Source of the DNA: an uncultured Clostridiaceae bacterium
GTDB taxonomy: Bacteria; Bacillota; Clostridia; TANB77; CAG-508
Reading direction: 5' to 3'
NCBI GenBank assembly: GCA_947245665.1
Contig: CAMXOP010000004.1
Coordinates: forward strand, 1 to 34,931
DNA length: 34,931 nucleotides
The notes beneath the pieces were generated by a model. It did no database searches, was not told the DNA's origin, and worked only from the letters and a program-made list of their open reading frames with translations. Position numbers and translations under genes: made by a program. Numbering within the stretch: position 1 is the stretch's first letter; each line of letters begins with the position of its first letter. Below are positions 8,307 through 16,206 of this stretch, piece by piece.

Positions 8307-9200
8307 TTATTTTTTATTTATTTTTAGAGATTGCTTTATTAGTGGAATAGCATTTTCTATATCTTCTTCGTTATTAATTTCAATGCAATAATCTCCATTT
8401 CCATGATGTCCAACTCTTGAAACGTCTTTTGCAATTTTTATTGAGTCATTTAATGTTCCTATCTTCATGTTAACAAATAGTTTAATTTTTGATTTATATA
8501 TTTCTGCATCTACTATATTTTTATTACCTTTAAATGCAATATAATTTTTTTTGTATTCTATATCTATATCTCCTATGTCTAATATTTCATTTTTTAGCTG
8601 TTGATATAATTCTTTTACTTCCTGAGTAGTTTTTGCAAAATGATCTTCTTCTGTATAAACTTTTATCTCTCTTATAACTTCCTGTATTTCTTTACTTTCT
8701 GGTATAATTTCCATTTTTAAGTTTGCATTTTTTGATAATTTATCAAATTCAACTATTTCATTTTCATATTTTATTGCTTTTATTAAGTCAAATGGCATTC
8801 CTTGGAACTCTGTGGCAGTTATTTGTCTTTCTGTGAAAAATGGTGCAATAAATACTATTCTAGATTGTGACCAATTTATATGTTTAGTTTCCAAGTTTGA
8901 TTTAGTTACATTATTATATTTTAGAACAAATGCTTCTTTTCTTTTTAGCATTAATGCTAAATATGAATACCCTTGATCTACTAAACTATTATTTTTTATA
9001 TTTTTGTATTCAATAATTATAAATGCCTTATTTTGCTCATCATATGCTAATGAATCTATTCTAAAATTATCAACGCTAACTTCTGTTGCTACAAATTTAT
9101 ACCCTAATATTTCTTGCATATTTTTCTCTACATATGTTTGAAGTTCTTTTTCATTTTTAAAATCTATTCTTTTTAGAATATTATTCTTTTGGATTATCAT
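8307..9200 (-). CDS. PD-(D/E)XK nuclease-like protein with C-terminal DUF5655 domain
   Basis: The 297-residue protein has an N-terminal restriction-endonuclease-like part. FRIDSLAY (Asp49) and FIIIEYKN (Glu64, Lys66) form a good D...ExK nuclease motif, after an opening of the kind seen in NucS/DUF91 proteins (ELQTYVEKNMQEILGYKF). Residues from about 185 to the end resemble DUF5655, as in the poorly named predicted transport protein family COG3586. There are no membrane segments, so a transport role is unlikely. A DNA-acting role fits its place beside a restriction operon and a CRISPR array, but this is inference. The ATG has a GAGGTAAAT site in front. It is separated from hsdM by the whole CRISPR array and has its own terminator. 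Confidence 0.75.
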   Translation of the reverse strand: MIIQKNNILKRIDFKNEKELQTYVEKNMQEILGYKFVATEVSVDNFRIDSLAYDEQNKAFIIIEYKNIKNNSLVDQGYSYLALMLKRKEAFVLKYNNVTKSNLETKHINWSQSRIVFIAPFFTERQITATEFQGMPFDLIKAIKYENEIVEFDKLSKNANLKMEIIPESKEIQEVIREIKVYTEEDHFAKTTQEVKELYQQLKNEILDIGDIDIEYKKNYIAFKGNKNIVDAEIYKSKIKLFVNMKIGTLNDSIKIAKDVSRVGHHGNGDYCIEINNEEDIENAIPLIKQSLKINKK

Positions 9201-9296
9201 ATATTTACCTCGTTTCTTATAATTAATTTTAAATTAGAAAAATCTATTTATATCAATACCTTGTATAATTTTTTAGTTTTTTCTGTTATATAACAA

Positions 9297-9884
9297 TTAC
9301 CATTCAATTATATTAAGATTATTAAATCTACTATTCCAGCTCATAACTTTTTTATTATATAATTCTTCTGAATTTGTTTTGTGTTTAATCGGTCTTATTG
9401 TTCTACTAAATATGTCACTTAAACCATATGGTGCATAAACTTCTATATTACTATATTTTTTTGTTATACCAATAGCATGTACAGTAGCAATCCATTGGTC
9501 AATTGCATCTTCTGAATTCTTATATTGATTAATATCTTTATTTTCATTTGTCTTTTTCCATAAATGCATTCTTGCTTCATTGTGAACATCAAATTTGTAA
9601 TTCATATATTTAAAATGTTGAATAATTTTTTCCTCTATCTTTTCCTCATCTTCTTTTGATAGATTATTAATATCATAATAAATAATATCTATATCTTTTA
9701 TGTTATAACTTAATGGCTTATTATCATAATGATTCCAAATAGTCTGAAAAACCGCTCCTGCTGCAATATAAAAATTTGGTAATTTTAAAGATTCAATATA
9801 ATCTAATATTAACATTAAATCTCTATTTTGTTTTATTATTGATATAAATTCTTCATTTTGTTCTTTTATAGTTTTATATTTCAT
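9297..9884 (-). CDS. Nucleotidyltransferase-fold family protein (COG3575/DUF925-like)
   Basis: The 195-residue protein has the pattern of the uncharacterised nucleotidyltransferase family COG3575. It has a GAVFQTIWN motif near residue 42, the acidic DIDIIYYD strand near residue 63 that would carry the metal-binding aspartates, NEARMHLW, an EDAIDQWIATVHAIG helix and a C-terminal PYGLSDIFSRTIRP. The family is thought to transfer nucleotides to an unknown acceptor; no substrate is known to me. The ATG is preceded by AGAGGAAAA. Only 22 bp separate it from the stop of the upstream hydrolase gene, so it is probably cotranscribed with the genes to its right. Confidence 0.75.
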   Translation of the reverse strand: MKYKTIKEQNEEFISIIKQNRDLMLILDYIESLKLPNFYIAAGAVFQTIWNHYDNKPLSYNIKDIDIIYYDINNLSKEDEEKIEEKIIQHFKYMNYKFDVHNEARMHLWKKTNENKDINQYKNSEDAIDQWIATVHAIGITKKYSNIEVYAPYGLSDIFSRTIRPIKHKTNSEELYNKKVMSWNSRFNNLNIIEW

Positions 9885-9906
9885 TTTATTTTCCTCTTTA
9901 TTCTTG

Positions 9907-10851
9907 TTATATTAAATCTCTTAAAATTTCAGTTACATTTTTCATATCTTTTTCACTTGACATTATAGTAATTAAAGTATTTTTATCTTTATTTGCAATA
10001 ATATATTGCCCATTTGATCCATCTCTAAAAATGTATCCATCTCTTGAAATAAATGTGTAATAACCTATTCCAATTTTAGGTAGAACTCTCTCTGGTTTGT
10101 ATGCAGATGGTATTTCTAACTGATTTTTACACATTTCATTAGTCCACTCTCTGGGTATAATTTGCTTTTGTTTATAGATACCCTCGTTGATTAGCAATTC
10201 TCCTATTTTGTGAAAGTCAGTATGTTTCATATAAAGTCCTGTAGCACCTGGACAGTATTTTCCATAATTATCCCATTTATATTCTGTTATATCTAGTTTT
10301 TTTAATATATTATCATAAATAAATTGTGTTAAATTAATATTAAATGCTTCTTGGAAAAATACTGATATTATAAAAGGCTCTACATTGTTGTATGCAAATC
10401 TATTTCCTACTTCATAGGGTATATCATAGTTTAATGCATAATCTAATAGCTTATCTTTTTTTATATCTTTTATATATTTTTCTGACATCATTTGAGATTC
10501 ATAACCTGTTGTATGAGTTAATAAGTCTTTTATTGTCCATTTTTTAACTTTTTCTATATTACTTTTATTAGATATGTTAACAATATTCTTGATATTGTTA
10601 TATACTTTTGTATATAATGATAGTGGTGTACCATCTACTAATAATTTTTTATCTATTGCTATTCCTACCGCCATAGCTACTAAAATTTTGGCACAACTTC
10701 TTAATTCGTGTAAACTTTCGCTATTATAAAACACTTTATCTATTTTTCCATTTTGCTCTATGAAAATACTATCAATATTTAGGCTTGGTAAGAGTTTCGA
10801 TAATCTATCTTTATTATTTTTTATATCTTCGATAGTTATTCTATTTTCCAT
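9907..10851 (-). CDS. Serine hydrolase of the beta-lactamase (class C / PBP-like) family
   Basis: The 314-residue protein carries the SxxK nucleophile motif as SCAK (Ser52, Lys55). It also has HTTGY at about 113-117 and the second active-site motif as YNN (Tyr154, Asn156) in RFAYNNVEP. Together these place it in the beta-lactamase/esterase EstB/AmpC-like family. There is no signal peptide, so it should be cytoplasmic and is more likely an esterase or amidase than an exported beta-lactamase. AAGGAG lies before the ATG. The gene is 18 bp from the HD-domain gene upstream, as in an operon. The substrate is unknown. Confidence 0.8.
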   Translation of the reverse strand: MENRITIEDIKNNKDRLSKLLPSLNIDSIFIEQNGKIDKVFYNSESLHELRSCAKILVAMAVGIAIDKKLLVDGTPLSLYTKVYNNIKNIVNISNKSNIEKVKKWTIKDLLTHTTGYESQMMSEKYIKDIKKDKLLDYALNYDIPYEVGNRFAYNNVEPFIISVFFQEAFNINLTQFIYDNILKKLDITEYKWDNYGKYCPGATGLYMKHTDFHKIGELLINEGIYKQKQIIPREWTNEMCKNQLEIPSAYKPERVLPKIGIGYYTFISRDGYIFRDGSNGQYIIANKDKNTLITIMSSEKDMKNVTEILRDLI

Positions 10852-10869
10852 TGCTTGTCTCCTTTGAAA

Positions 10870-11649
10870 TTATATTTTTTCTTCTACAAATTTATTTATA
10901 ATTTCTCTTATATTTTCCATTCTTTGTTTTGTTTCTTTATCTTTGTAGTCAAATCTATCTATTAGCACATTTATATAATCATTTTCTTTTACCATTTTAT
11001 ATGTTACTTCAAAGTTTAAATCAAATGTAAATGCTAATATACAAACCCAGAAATCTAATGGCGTTATTCTATCATGAATGTCTACACATCTTTTGTTTAA
11101 TACTGCATCATATACTTTATTGCTTAATAAACTTTCTTCCATATCTTCTTTTTCATTTACTCGTGTAGGAAATATAGCTTCTATACTTTCTTCTTTTTTT
11201 ACTCTGTAATTGTCTAATTTGTCAGTATCTCTTATTATTTTTGAATGTAGCAATGTTCTTTTGTCTAGGCCATCTTCTATTTCTAGTTTGCTATGATTTT
11301 CTATTGCTTTTTTTATTATTTCATCATATTGTCTATCTTCAATAAAGTTTTTTATAATACCTTGTTCAAATAACATTTTTGAACCATGTATAGCATGATT
11401 GAATTTAACACTATTTAGTTCATTTGTAATTTTTAATTCTTCAAATCTTCCTATATCATGTAATATACCAATTAGTTCTGCAAGCTCTATGTCCTCTTTA
11501 TCTAAATTTAATTTTTCTGCAATTTCTCTTGCATTCTCTGCTACATGATAAGTATGTACTACTTTTAGTTTAAAACTTACATGTTCTTTATCTTCATATT
11601 GTTCTATAAAACTTTTAAAGGCTATTTTTGCTTTTTTAATATTTGTCAT
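10870..11649 (-). CDS. HD-domain phosphohydrolase
   Basis: The 259-residue protein shows the metal-binding pattern of HD hydrolases: His32/His35 in VHTYHVAENAREIA, His64-Asp65 in GILHDIGRF, His85/His88 in NHAIHGSKML, a further NHSKLE and the late Asp in DTDKLDNY. Relatives hydrolyse phosphate esters of nucleotides, including nucleotide second messengers, but nothing here shows the substrate. An AGAGGT site precedes the ATG at good spacing. It is packed in the leftward gene run with gaps of 17-18 bp on either side. Confidence 0.85.
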   Translation of the reverse strand: MTNIKKAKIAFKSFIEQYEDKEHVSFKLKVVHTYHVAENAREIAEKLNLDKEDIELAELIGILHDIGRFEELKITNELNSVKFNHAIHGSKMLFEQGIIKNFIEDRQYDEIIKKAIENHSKLEIEDGLDKRTLLHSKIIRDTDKLDNYRVKKEESIEAIFPTRVNEKEDMEESLLSNKVYDAVLNKRCVDIHDRITPLDFWVCILAFTFDLNFEVTYKMVKENDYINVLIDRFDYKDKETKQRMENIREIINKFVEEKI

Positions 11650-11666
11650 ATATACCTCTCTCTATT

Positions 11667-12308
11667 TTATCTTTCTAATTCCTGATTTGTCAGTTGTACT
11701 TCTAAATCTTCTATCTTATTTTCTCTAGCATATCTTACTAAAAGATGTGCTTCATAAGTTGCAAGACTTCTTCCACTATTCCAACTGTTATCTGATAAAA
11801 ACCAATTATCATTATCTGAAAATCCATCTTTAGCTGCTACCAAAGTAGTATCTATATTTGGATAATTCTTTTTTAGTATGGCATAGCATCTTTTTAAATG
11901 AAATTCACTTGTAATAATAGTTATATTTTTTATTGTGTCTATTTCATCTCTTAATAAATACATTGCATTATCTATATTTTCAAAAGTATTATTTGATGTA
12001 TTTTCTACAATTATATCATTTTCATTAATTCCAAGTTTTATGGCAAGCTCTCTCATTTTATCAGCTTCAGCTATTAATGAATTATTTTGATTACTTACTC
12101 CATTAACTCCACCCATAAATATTACTTTTTGAATTCTTTTATTATTATATAATTCGACTGCTTTTAATACACGCTCTTTTATTAGCATACTGTTACCAAA
12201 TACTAAAGCATATTTACTTGATTTTCCATTATCTTTAATATTTGAATATACTATGTTTGCTATATCTCTATCACTTAAATCTTTATCATTAATTTCTGAA
12301 AGTTTCAT
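11667..12308 (-). CDS. YdcF/ElyC/SanA family protein (DUF218)
   Basis: The 213-residue protein has the DUF218 features in order: YALVFGNSM strand-loop, the FMGGVNG glycine-rich turn, a NTFENIDNAMYLL helix, ITSEFHLKRC with the conserved His, and a long C-terminal helix. Family members are linked to envelope carbohydrate metabolism in enterobacteria. This one has no membrane segment and seems cytosolic, so the role is open. AGAGGT precedes the ATG. It follows the HEPN gene after 80 bp. Confidence 0.8.
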   Translation of the reverse strand: MKLSEINDKDLSDRDIANIVYSNIKDNGKSSKYALVFGNSMLIKERVLKAVELYNNKRIQKVIFMGGVNGVSNQNNSLIAEADKMRELAIKLGINENDIIVENTSNNTFENIDNAMYLLRDEIDTIKNITIITSEFHLKRCYAILKKNYPNIDTTLVAAKDGFSDNDNWFLSDNSWNSGRSLATYEAHLLVRYARENKIEDLEVQLTNQELER

Positions 12309-12388
12309 TATTTTACCTCTATCTTTTATTTTCTCACACTTATTATATCGTATTTTTTATAATATAAAAATTATTGTATCATTTGGTA

Positions 12389-13666
12389 TTAAAAGTGCTT
12401 TTCAAACTTATAATTATCATAATTTAACATATCTTTATATATTATATCTATAACTATTTTGTATAAAATCTTTGTCCTTTCATATATCCACTCAACATCT
12501 ACATTTTCAGCTATATAGTTCTTAGGATTTGCTTTATTGTCTATTTTCGGAAATGCTATGTATAATTTCTTATCTTTTATATAATATCCCTCATGAACAT
12601 AATGATTTCTAAGACTTATTATTTCATAAACTAAATTTTCAATATTTTCTTCTATTTTCTCTATATTTCTATAATTATTTTCAATACCATATTTTATAAA
12701 TGTAGTTTTTATATTTTTTATTGATTGTTTTTTATAATAGCATTCTATAAATCTATAAAACATTAAAAAATTGTCTTCTAAATTTCTCGATGTTTCCAAT
12801 ATTATATACGGTATATTTCTTATCTCGTTTTTGCTATTTCTATAAGGTATTAAATCATAACAATTTAATAAAAATTTATCTAAATCATCATTTACACTAC
12901 TATCTATATAGGAATTTTTATATTCCATTTCTCTTATTGGGATCCATAGCCCTGAATATCTTTTATCAATTTCTACCATTATTTTATTAATGTTTACTCT
13001 ACAAGGCCTTAATAATTGTAAATAAATAATTAATTCATTTACGTAGCTATATACATCTTCATAGTTTATGTATTTTTCTACTTCAATTTCAATATATCCA
13101 TTTAATTTAATATTAATTTCATTAATATTATGGTTAGTCTGACTTGTCCAATTATCTGATATAATTAATGATTCTACATTATTTTTATTTATTTTAACTT
13201 TCTTTCTATTAGTTTTCTTTTTTAATTTAATAATATATTCATTTTCATTTTTCTCTCTACTTAAACTTGGATAGCCTATAAGTTCATTTATAATTTTACT
13301 ATAAACTCTAACTTTCTTTATGTTCTCACCATTTTGTAAATCACATAATTTTTCATAGTCCTCATCAAAAAAATAATACCTTGAAAAGAATTTAGTTTTA
13401 TATCCACCATCTGGCGTTCCAAATACCTCTGAATGTCCACAATAATGAGCTTGTTTTAATCTATAATTCATTCTTGTTTGATAATCAATTATTAATATAT
13501 CTCTTTTCTTAAATTCTGTATTAGTTCTAAATGTTCTTACTCCATTAATTTCTGGTATTTCATCATTTATATCATAGTTAACTGTTATTTCTATTCCATC
13601 TTTTTTTACTTCATATTGACAATCATATTTTTCATTGTACTTATCATCAAAATAACAAACGGCCAT
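12389..13666 (-). CDS. HEPN-domain protein, ApeA-like defence candidate
   Basis: The 425-residue protein has an N-terminal beta-rich part of about 240 residues (fits an ApeA-type N-terminal domain: VEIDKRYSGLWIPIREME ends it). A helical C-terminal part follows, with LEDNFLMFYRFIECYY and then RNHYVHEGYY (Arg353, His358). The R-x4-H signature is the RNase active site of HEPN proteins, and the two-part layout resembles ApeA, an anti-phage abortive-infection protein. I base this on motif and layout only; a non-defence HEPN role is possible. AAGGAAG precedes the ATG. It lies in a region with restriction and CRISPR loci, which adds weight to a defence role. Confidence 0.7.
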   Translation of the reverse strand: MAVCYFDDKYNEKYDCQYEVKKDGIEITVNYDINDEIPEINGVRTFRTNTEFKKRDILIIDYQTRMNYRLKQAHYCGHSEVFGTPDGGYKTKFFSRYYFFDEDYEKLCDLQNGENIKKVRVYSKIINELIGYPSLSREKNENEYIIKLKKKTNRKKVKINKNNVESLIISDNWTSQTNHNINEINIKLNGYIEIEVEKYINYEDVYSYVNELIIYLQLLRPCRVNINKIMVEIDKRYSGLWIPIREMEYKNSYIDSSVNDDLDKFLLNCYDLIPYRNSKNEIRNIPYIILETSRNLEDNFLMFYRFIECYYKKQSIKNIKTTFIKYGIENNYRNIEKIEENIENLVYEIISLRNHYVHEGYYIKDKKLYIAFPKIDNKANPKNYIAENVDVEWIYERTKILYKIVIDIIYKDMLNYDNYKFEKHF

Positions 13667-13694
13667 TATTACACTTCCTTTATTATGTTTTTTG

Positions 13695-14396
13695 CTATTC
13701 TATATATTTCCATATTCTTTTATATTGTTCCAATTGTTCACTTTTCTTTATTTGTGCTACTGGATGGTATAAAGGTACAATTATAAAGTCATTAATTTTT
13801 ATTTCTTGTTCTTTATTAATTGTATCTTTTAAATTTTTCTCTATTTTAAAATTATAGCTTCTTGATAATGATAATAATGGATAATATCCTAATGTTAAAA
13901 TAATTTTTGGTTTTACAATTTCAATTTGTTTTAATAAATATTCCTTACAATTATCGGTAAATTTCTTTAAGTTGATGTTATCTCCTCTGTAATTTTCACC
14001 TTTTCTAGCACACATTATTGCATTTGTTATAAATATATCATCTAAACTATATTTATTGTTTGAAGATTCTTTTATATAATATTCTAGCTGTTTTTTTGTA
14101 TTGCTCTTTTCTTGCTCTATCAAGTATTTCCAATTATCTTTATTTGGATTTTTCATATATAGCTTATTTAATTTTTCCATATCACTGTATGGTCCCCAGT
14201 CTTGTCCTATAATCATAATTTTTGAGTTTAGTCTGTTAAACCAGTCTGTCCAGATAGAGGGGATGTTTTTACAAAATTCGTTGTTTTGGTATAAGTTTAT
14301 TAGTGCATAGTCTTTCCCATTTTTATTTTTTAAGTTAGTACATCTTTCACATTTTGATAATTCTTTTAGCAAGTTGTTGTATAATTCTTTTTTCAT
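13695..14396 (-). CDS. Uracil-DNA glycosylase superfamily protein, family 4-like (Fe-S)
   Basis: The 233-residue protein has the glycosylase fold motifs: IIGQDWGPYSD (residues 62-72) in place of the usual GExPG/GQDPY motif A, and YHPVAQ (His211) as motif B. Four cysteines, Cys16 and Cys19 near the N-terminus plus Cys129 and Cys150 in NAIMCARKG and FTDNCKEYL, match the 4Fe-4S ligands of family 4 enzymes. The motif A region has an insertion (about 45 residues, 72-115) compared with standard family 4 proteins, so substrate range may differ. The role would be excision of uracil or a related base from DNA. Phage-encoded and defence-linked relatives exist. GGAG precedes the ATG. Confidence 0.75.
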   Translation of the reverse strand: MKKELYNNLLKELSKCERCTNLKNKNGKDYALINLYQNNEFCKNIPSIWTDWFNRLNSKIMIIGQDWGPYSDMEKLNKLYMKNPNKDNWKYLIEQEKSNTKKQLEYYIKESSNNKYSLDDIFITNAIMCARKGENYRGDNINLKKFTDNCKEYLLKQIEIVKPKIILTLGYYPLLSLSRSYNFKIEKNLKDTINKEQEIKINDFIIVPLYHPVAQIKKSEQLEQYKRIWKYIE

Positions 14397-14436
14397 TTAA
14401 TAACTCCATGTTTATTACGTTTTTCTAAATATCCTT

Positions 14437-15033
14437 TTATTTAGTATTTACTATTTTATAATCTTCTCTATTATTTACTATTATTGCTTGTTCGTTTGTA
14501 AGTGGTAAGAAGTTTAAATTGTTGTATTTCTTCATAATTTCATCGCACAATTTTGTGTATTCTTTATCACTTTTATAATGTGGTAAAATAAAAGCATCAA
14601 TTAAGTTCATTGCATTACAATCTTTTAATAATGGTGCTTGTGTCTTATCATCTAATTTTTGTGCATATTCAATTGATGGACAAGTAATGCATGAGCCTGC
14701 ACTTGAGCCAATATATATTTTGCTATTTGCAAATTCTATTAAGTCTTTTAGAACGTCTTTTTCTTTTAGTTGTTGTAGTAGATAAAAGCAATTTCCTCCT
14801 GCCACAAATATAGTGTCTACTATATTAAACTTTTGTTGTATTTCATCTTTGTTTTCATTTGTTATATCAATATCTATAACTTGAAAATTCATATTTTCTA
14901 AATCTTTCTTATCTTTTTCCATGTACCATTTATCATCGTCTAGTTCAGATGCTGTGGGAATGAAACCTATCTTTGAGTTTTCTTTTATATATTCTTTTAT
15001 AATTTCTTTGTTACTTGATAATAATATTTGCAT
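14437..15033 (-). CDS. Peptidase E-like (S51 family) class I glutamine amidotransferase-fold protein
   Basis: The 198-residue protein has FVAGGNCFYLL (residues 77-86) and the nucleophile elbow GSSAGSC (Ser111) typical of dipeptidase E, which removes N-terminal Asp dipeptides. LPHYKSD near residue 155 supplies the conserved His region. The N-terminus (IGFIPTASELDDD) also fits. It is cytoplasmic and about 30 residues shorter than E. coli PepE. A strong AAAGGAG lies before the ATG. It is the first well-recognised gene of the leftward run that ends near 9297. Confidence 0.8.
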   Translation of the reverse strand: MQILLSSNKEIIKEYIKENSKIGFIPTASELDDDKWYMEKDKKDLENMNFQVIDIDITNENKDEIQQKFNIVDTIFVAGGNCFYLLQQLKEKDVLKDLIEFANSKIYIGSSAGSCITCPSIEYAQKLDDKTQAPLLKDCNAMNLIDAFILPHYKSDKEYTKLCDEIMKKYNNLNFLPLTNEQAIIVNNREDYKIVNTK

Positions 15034-15189
15034 GTTACTACTCCTTTTATCTTTTTATTTTACTAAATAATATCACAGAAGTCTTCATTATTCAACTTAC
15101 AGTGCTAATATATTTTATATTCTTTTATCATTTCTATTTTAAAGATTGCACACAAAATAAAACTCAAAAAATTGTACCGTTTTGGCAGC

Positions 15190-15215
15190 TATGCGATACT
15201 TTTCAGTATCGCATA
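15190..15215. repeat. 11-bp perfect hairpin (TATGCGATACT arms)
   Basis: TATGCGATACT and its complement are separated by TTTC, giving an 11-bp stem with a 4-nt loop and more G+C than its surroundings. It lies downstream of the small gene at 15277-15561. On the minus strand a T6 run follows only after some 12 bases, so as a terminator it is imperfect. An operator role is possible. The rest of 15034-15276 shows no gene. Confidence 0.6.
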
Positions 15216-15276
15216 CCTACCTCCACTAAGTAAAATGTCTTTCAAAAGTCTGCAAAGTATTGAAATATCAATGAAT

Positions 15277-15561
15277 TTAACTTTGCAAAAATGTCTCATT
15301 TTTTTCTTTCAAAAAAGTGTTAATTTGAGACAGTTTTGGATAATGGAAACCTTCCATTTTTTTACAATTTTTATTACTATTTATTATAGATTTTTTATAA
15401 TAATTTAATAAATTGTTAAGTTGCTTATCCATAGCTATTAAATATAAGTTAACTAGATTTTCTCTTTTTATATTTTGAAGCAGAGAATAAAATCCACTAT
15501 TATATAAATCGTATAAAACATATATAATATTTTTTAACATATCAATTTTATCTTCTTTCAT
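15277..15561 (-). CDS. Small protein of unknown function (94 residues)
   Basis: I do not recognise this protein. It is rich in Asn, Lys, Leu and Tyr with predicted helices (MLKNIIYVLYDLYNSGFYSL and LNNLLNYYKKSI), has a low-complexity polar C-terminus and no signal peptide. The best support that it is real is the strong GGAGGTG ribosome-binding site 8 bases before the ATG. The reading frame on the plus strand over the same DNA lacks one. It stands alone between the tRNA locus and the peptidase gene. Confidence 0.5.
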   Translation of the reverse strand: MKEDKIDMLKNIIYVLYDLYNSGFYSLLQNIKRENLVNLYLIAMDKQLNNLLNYYKKSIINSNKNCKKMEGFHYPKLSQINTFLKEKNETFLQS

Positions 15562-15639
15562 ATATTATGCACCTCCATGTTTTTTAATTTTGCTGAAGGG
15601 CAAATTTAAAATATGAAAGTGATTTTAAACAATAAAAAT

Positions 15640-15670
15640 AGAGACCTTACTATTTTCTAGTAAAATCTCT
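15640..15670 (-). terminator. Terminator of the initiator tRNA transcript
   Basis: AGAGA-cc-TTACTA pairs with TAGTAA-aa-TCTCT (15640-15652 and 15658-15670), and on the minus strand ATTTTTA follows. It lies 50 bases past the tRNA 3' end in its direction of transcription. Confidence 0.65.
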
Positions 15671-15722
15671 GTATTAAAAATTACTCTTAAAGGGACATCC
15701 CTTTAGGTAAAAACTTCCAAAT

Positions 15723-15798
15723 TGGTTGCGGGAGTAGGACTCGAACCTACGACCTCCGGGTTATGAGCCCGACGAGCTGCCAACTGCTCCATCCCGCG
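15723..15798 (-). tRNA. tRNA-fMet (initiator, anticodon CAT), CCA encoded
   Basis: The minus strand reads CGCGGGATGGAGCAGTTGGC at the 5' end and CCCGCAACCA at the 3' end; all 76 nt are visible. The anticodon stem-loop TCGGG-CTCATAA-CCCGG has the three G-C pairs, and the 1-72 pair is the C-A mismatch. Both are hallmarks of the initiator tRNA. The T-loop GTTCGAGTCC is intact. No strong promoter lies directly upstream; the near-consensus promoter is further up, at 16065-16093, beyond a broken copy of the same tRNA. Confidence 0.96.
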
Positions 15799-15986
15799 AT
15801 GTATGCAATTAAATATTGTACTTTTATCCCTTTAATGTCCCTTTATAATTTAATTTTTAATAATTTTTATTAAGTTTAAATAATCTTAAAAGGTTTATTA
15901 AAGGTTTGAGCAAAATATATAATTTTCAATGTTTTTAAGTTTTATCAACGGTTTTGAGCTTTGACTAATTTTCGGTGCTACTCTGT

Positions 15987-16024
15987 TTATGAGCTCGACG
16001 AGCTGCCAACTGCTCCACCCCGCG
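15987..16024 (-). pseudogene. Truncated 5' half of a tRNA-fMet gene
   Basis: Starting at 16024 on the minus strand, CGCGGGGTGGAGCAGTTGGC continues through the D-arm and anticodon CTCATAA, nearly identical to the intact tRNA at 15723-15798. The match also includes ATACAT before the 5' end. Right after the anticodon loop the identity stops: the 3' strand of the anticodon stem, the T-arm and the acceptor 3' strand are missing. Two substitutions separate the copies up to the anticodon. It cannot fold into a tRNA. Apart from the intact tRNA and its pseudo-copy, 15799-16064 holds no gene. Confidence 0.9.
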
Positions 16025-16064
16025 ATGTATTTTATTTTTTTGTTCTATTTTGTATTGCTTAATA

Positions 16065-16093
16065 AGTATAACGCCAAATATCTCGTTTGTCAA
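16065..16093 (-). promoter_or_regulatory. Strong sigma-A-type promoter of the tRNA-fMet locus
   Basis: On the minus strand TTGACA (16088-16093) and TATACT (16065-16070) are 17 bp apart, a near-perfect vegetative promoter. Transcription would begin near 16058, run through the truncated tRNA at 16024 and reach the intact tRNA some 260 bases on. Confidence 0.85.
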
Positions 16094-16162
16094 CCCTTTA
16101 TGTGATTTTTTTATTTTTTGGCTTTCTTTTCTTATATATTATATGATATTATAAAGAAATTT

Positions 16163-16201
16163 ATACCACATTTACCTATTTTTATTAAATAAATGTGGTA
16201 T
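16163..16201 (-). terminator. Terminator after the zinc-ribbon membrane protein gene
   Basis: ATACCACATTTA (16163-16174) pairs perfectly with TAAATGTGGTAT (16190-16201), a 12-bp stem with a 15-nt loop just past the stop codon. The downstream T-tract on the minus strand is short. Confidence 0.6.
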
Positions 16202-16206
16202 TTAAT

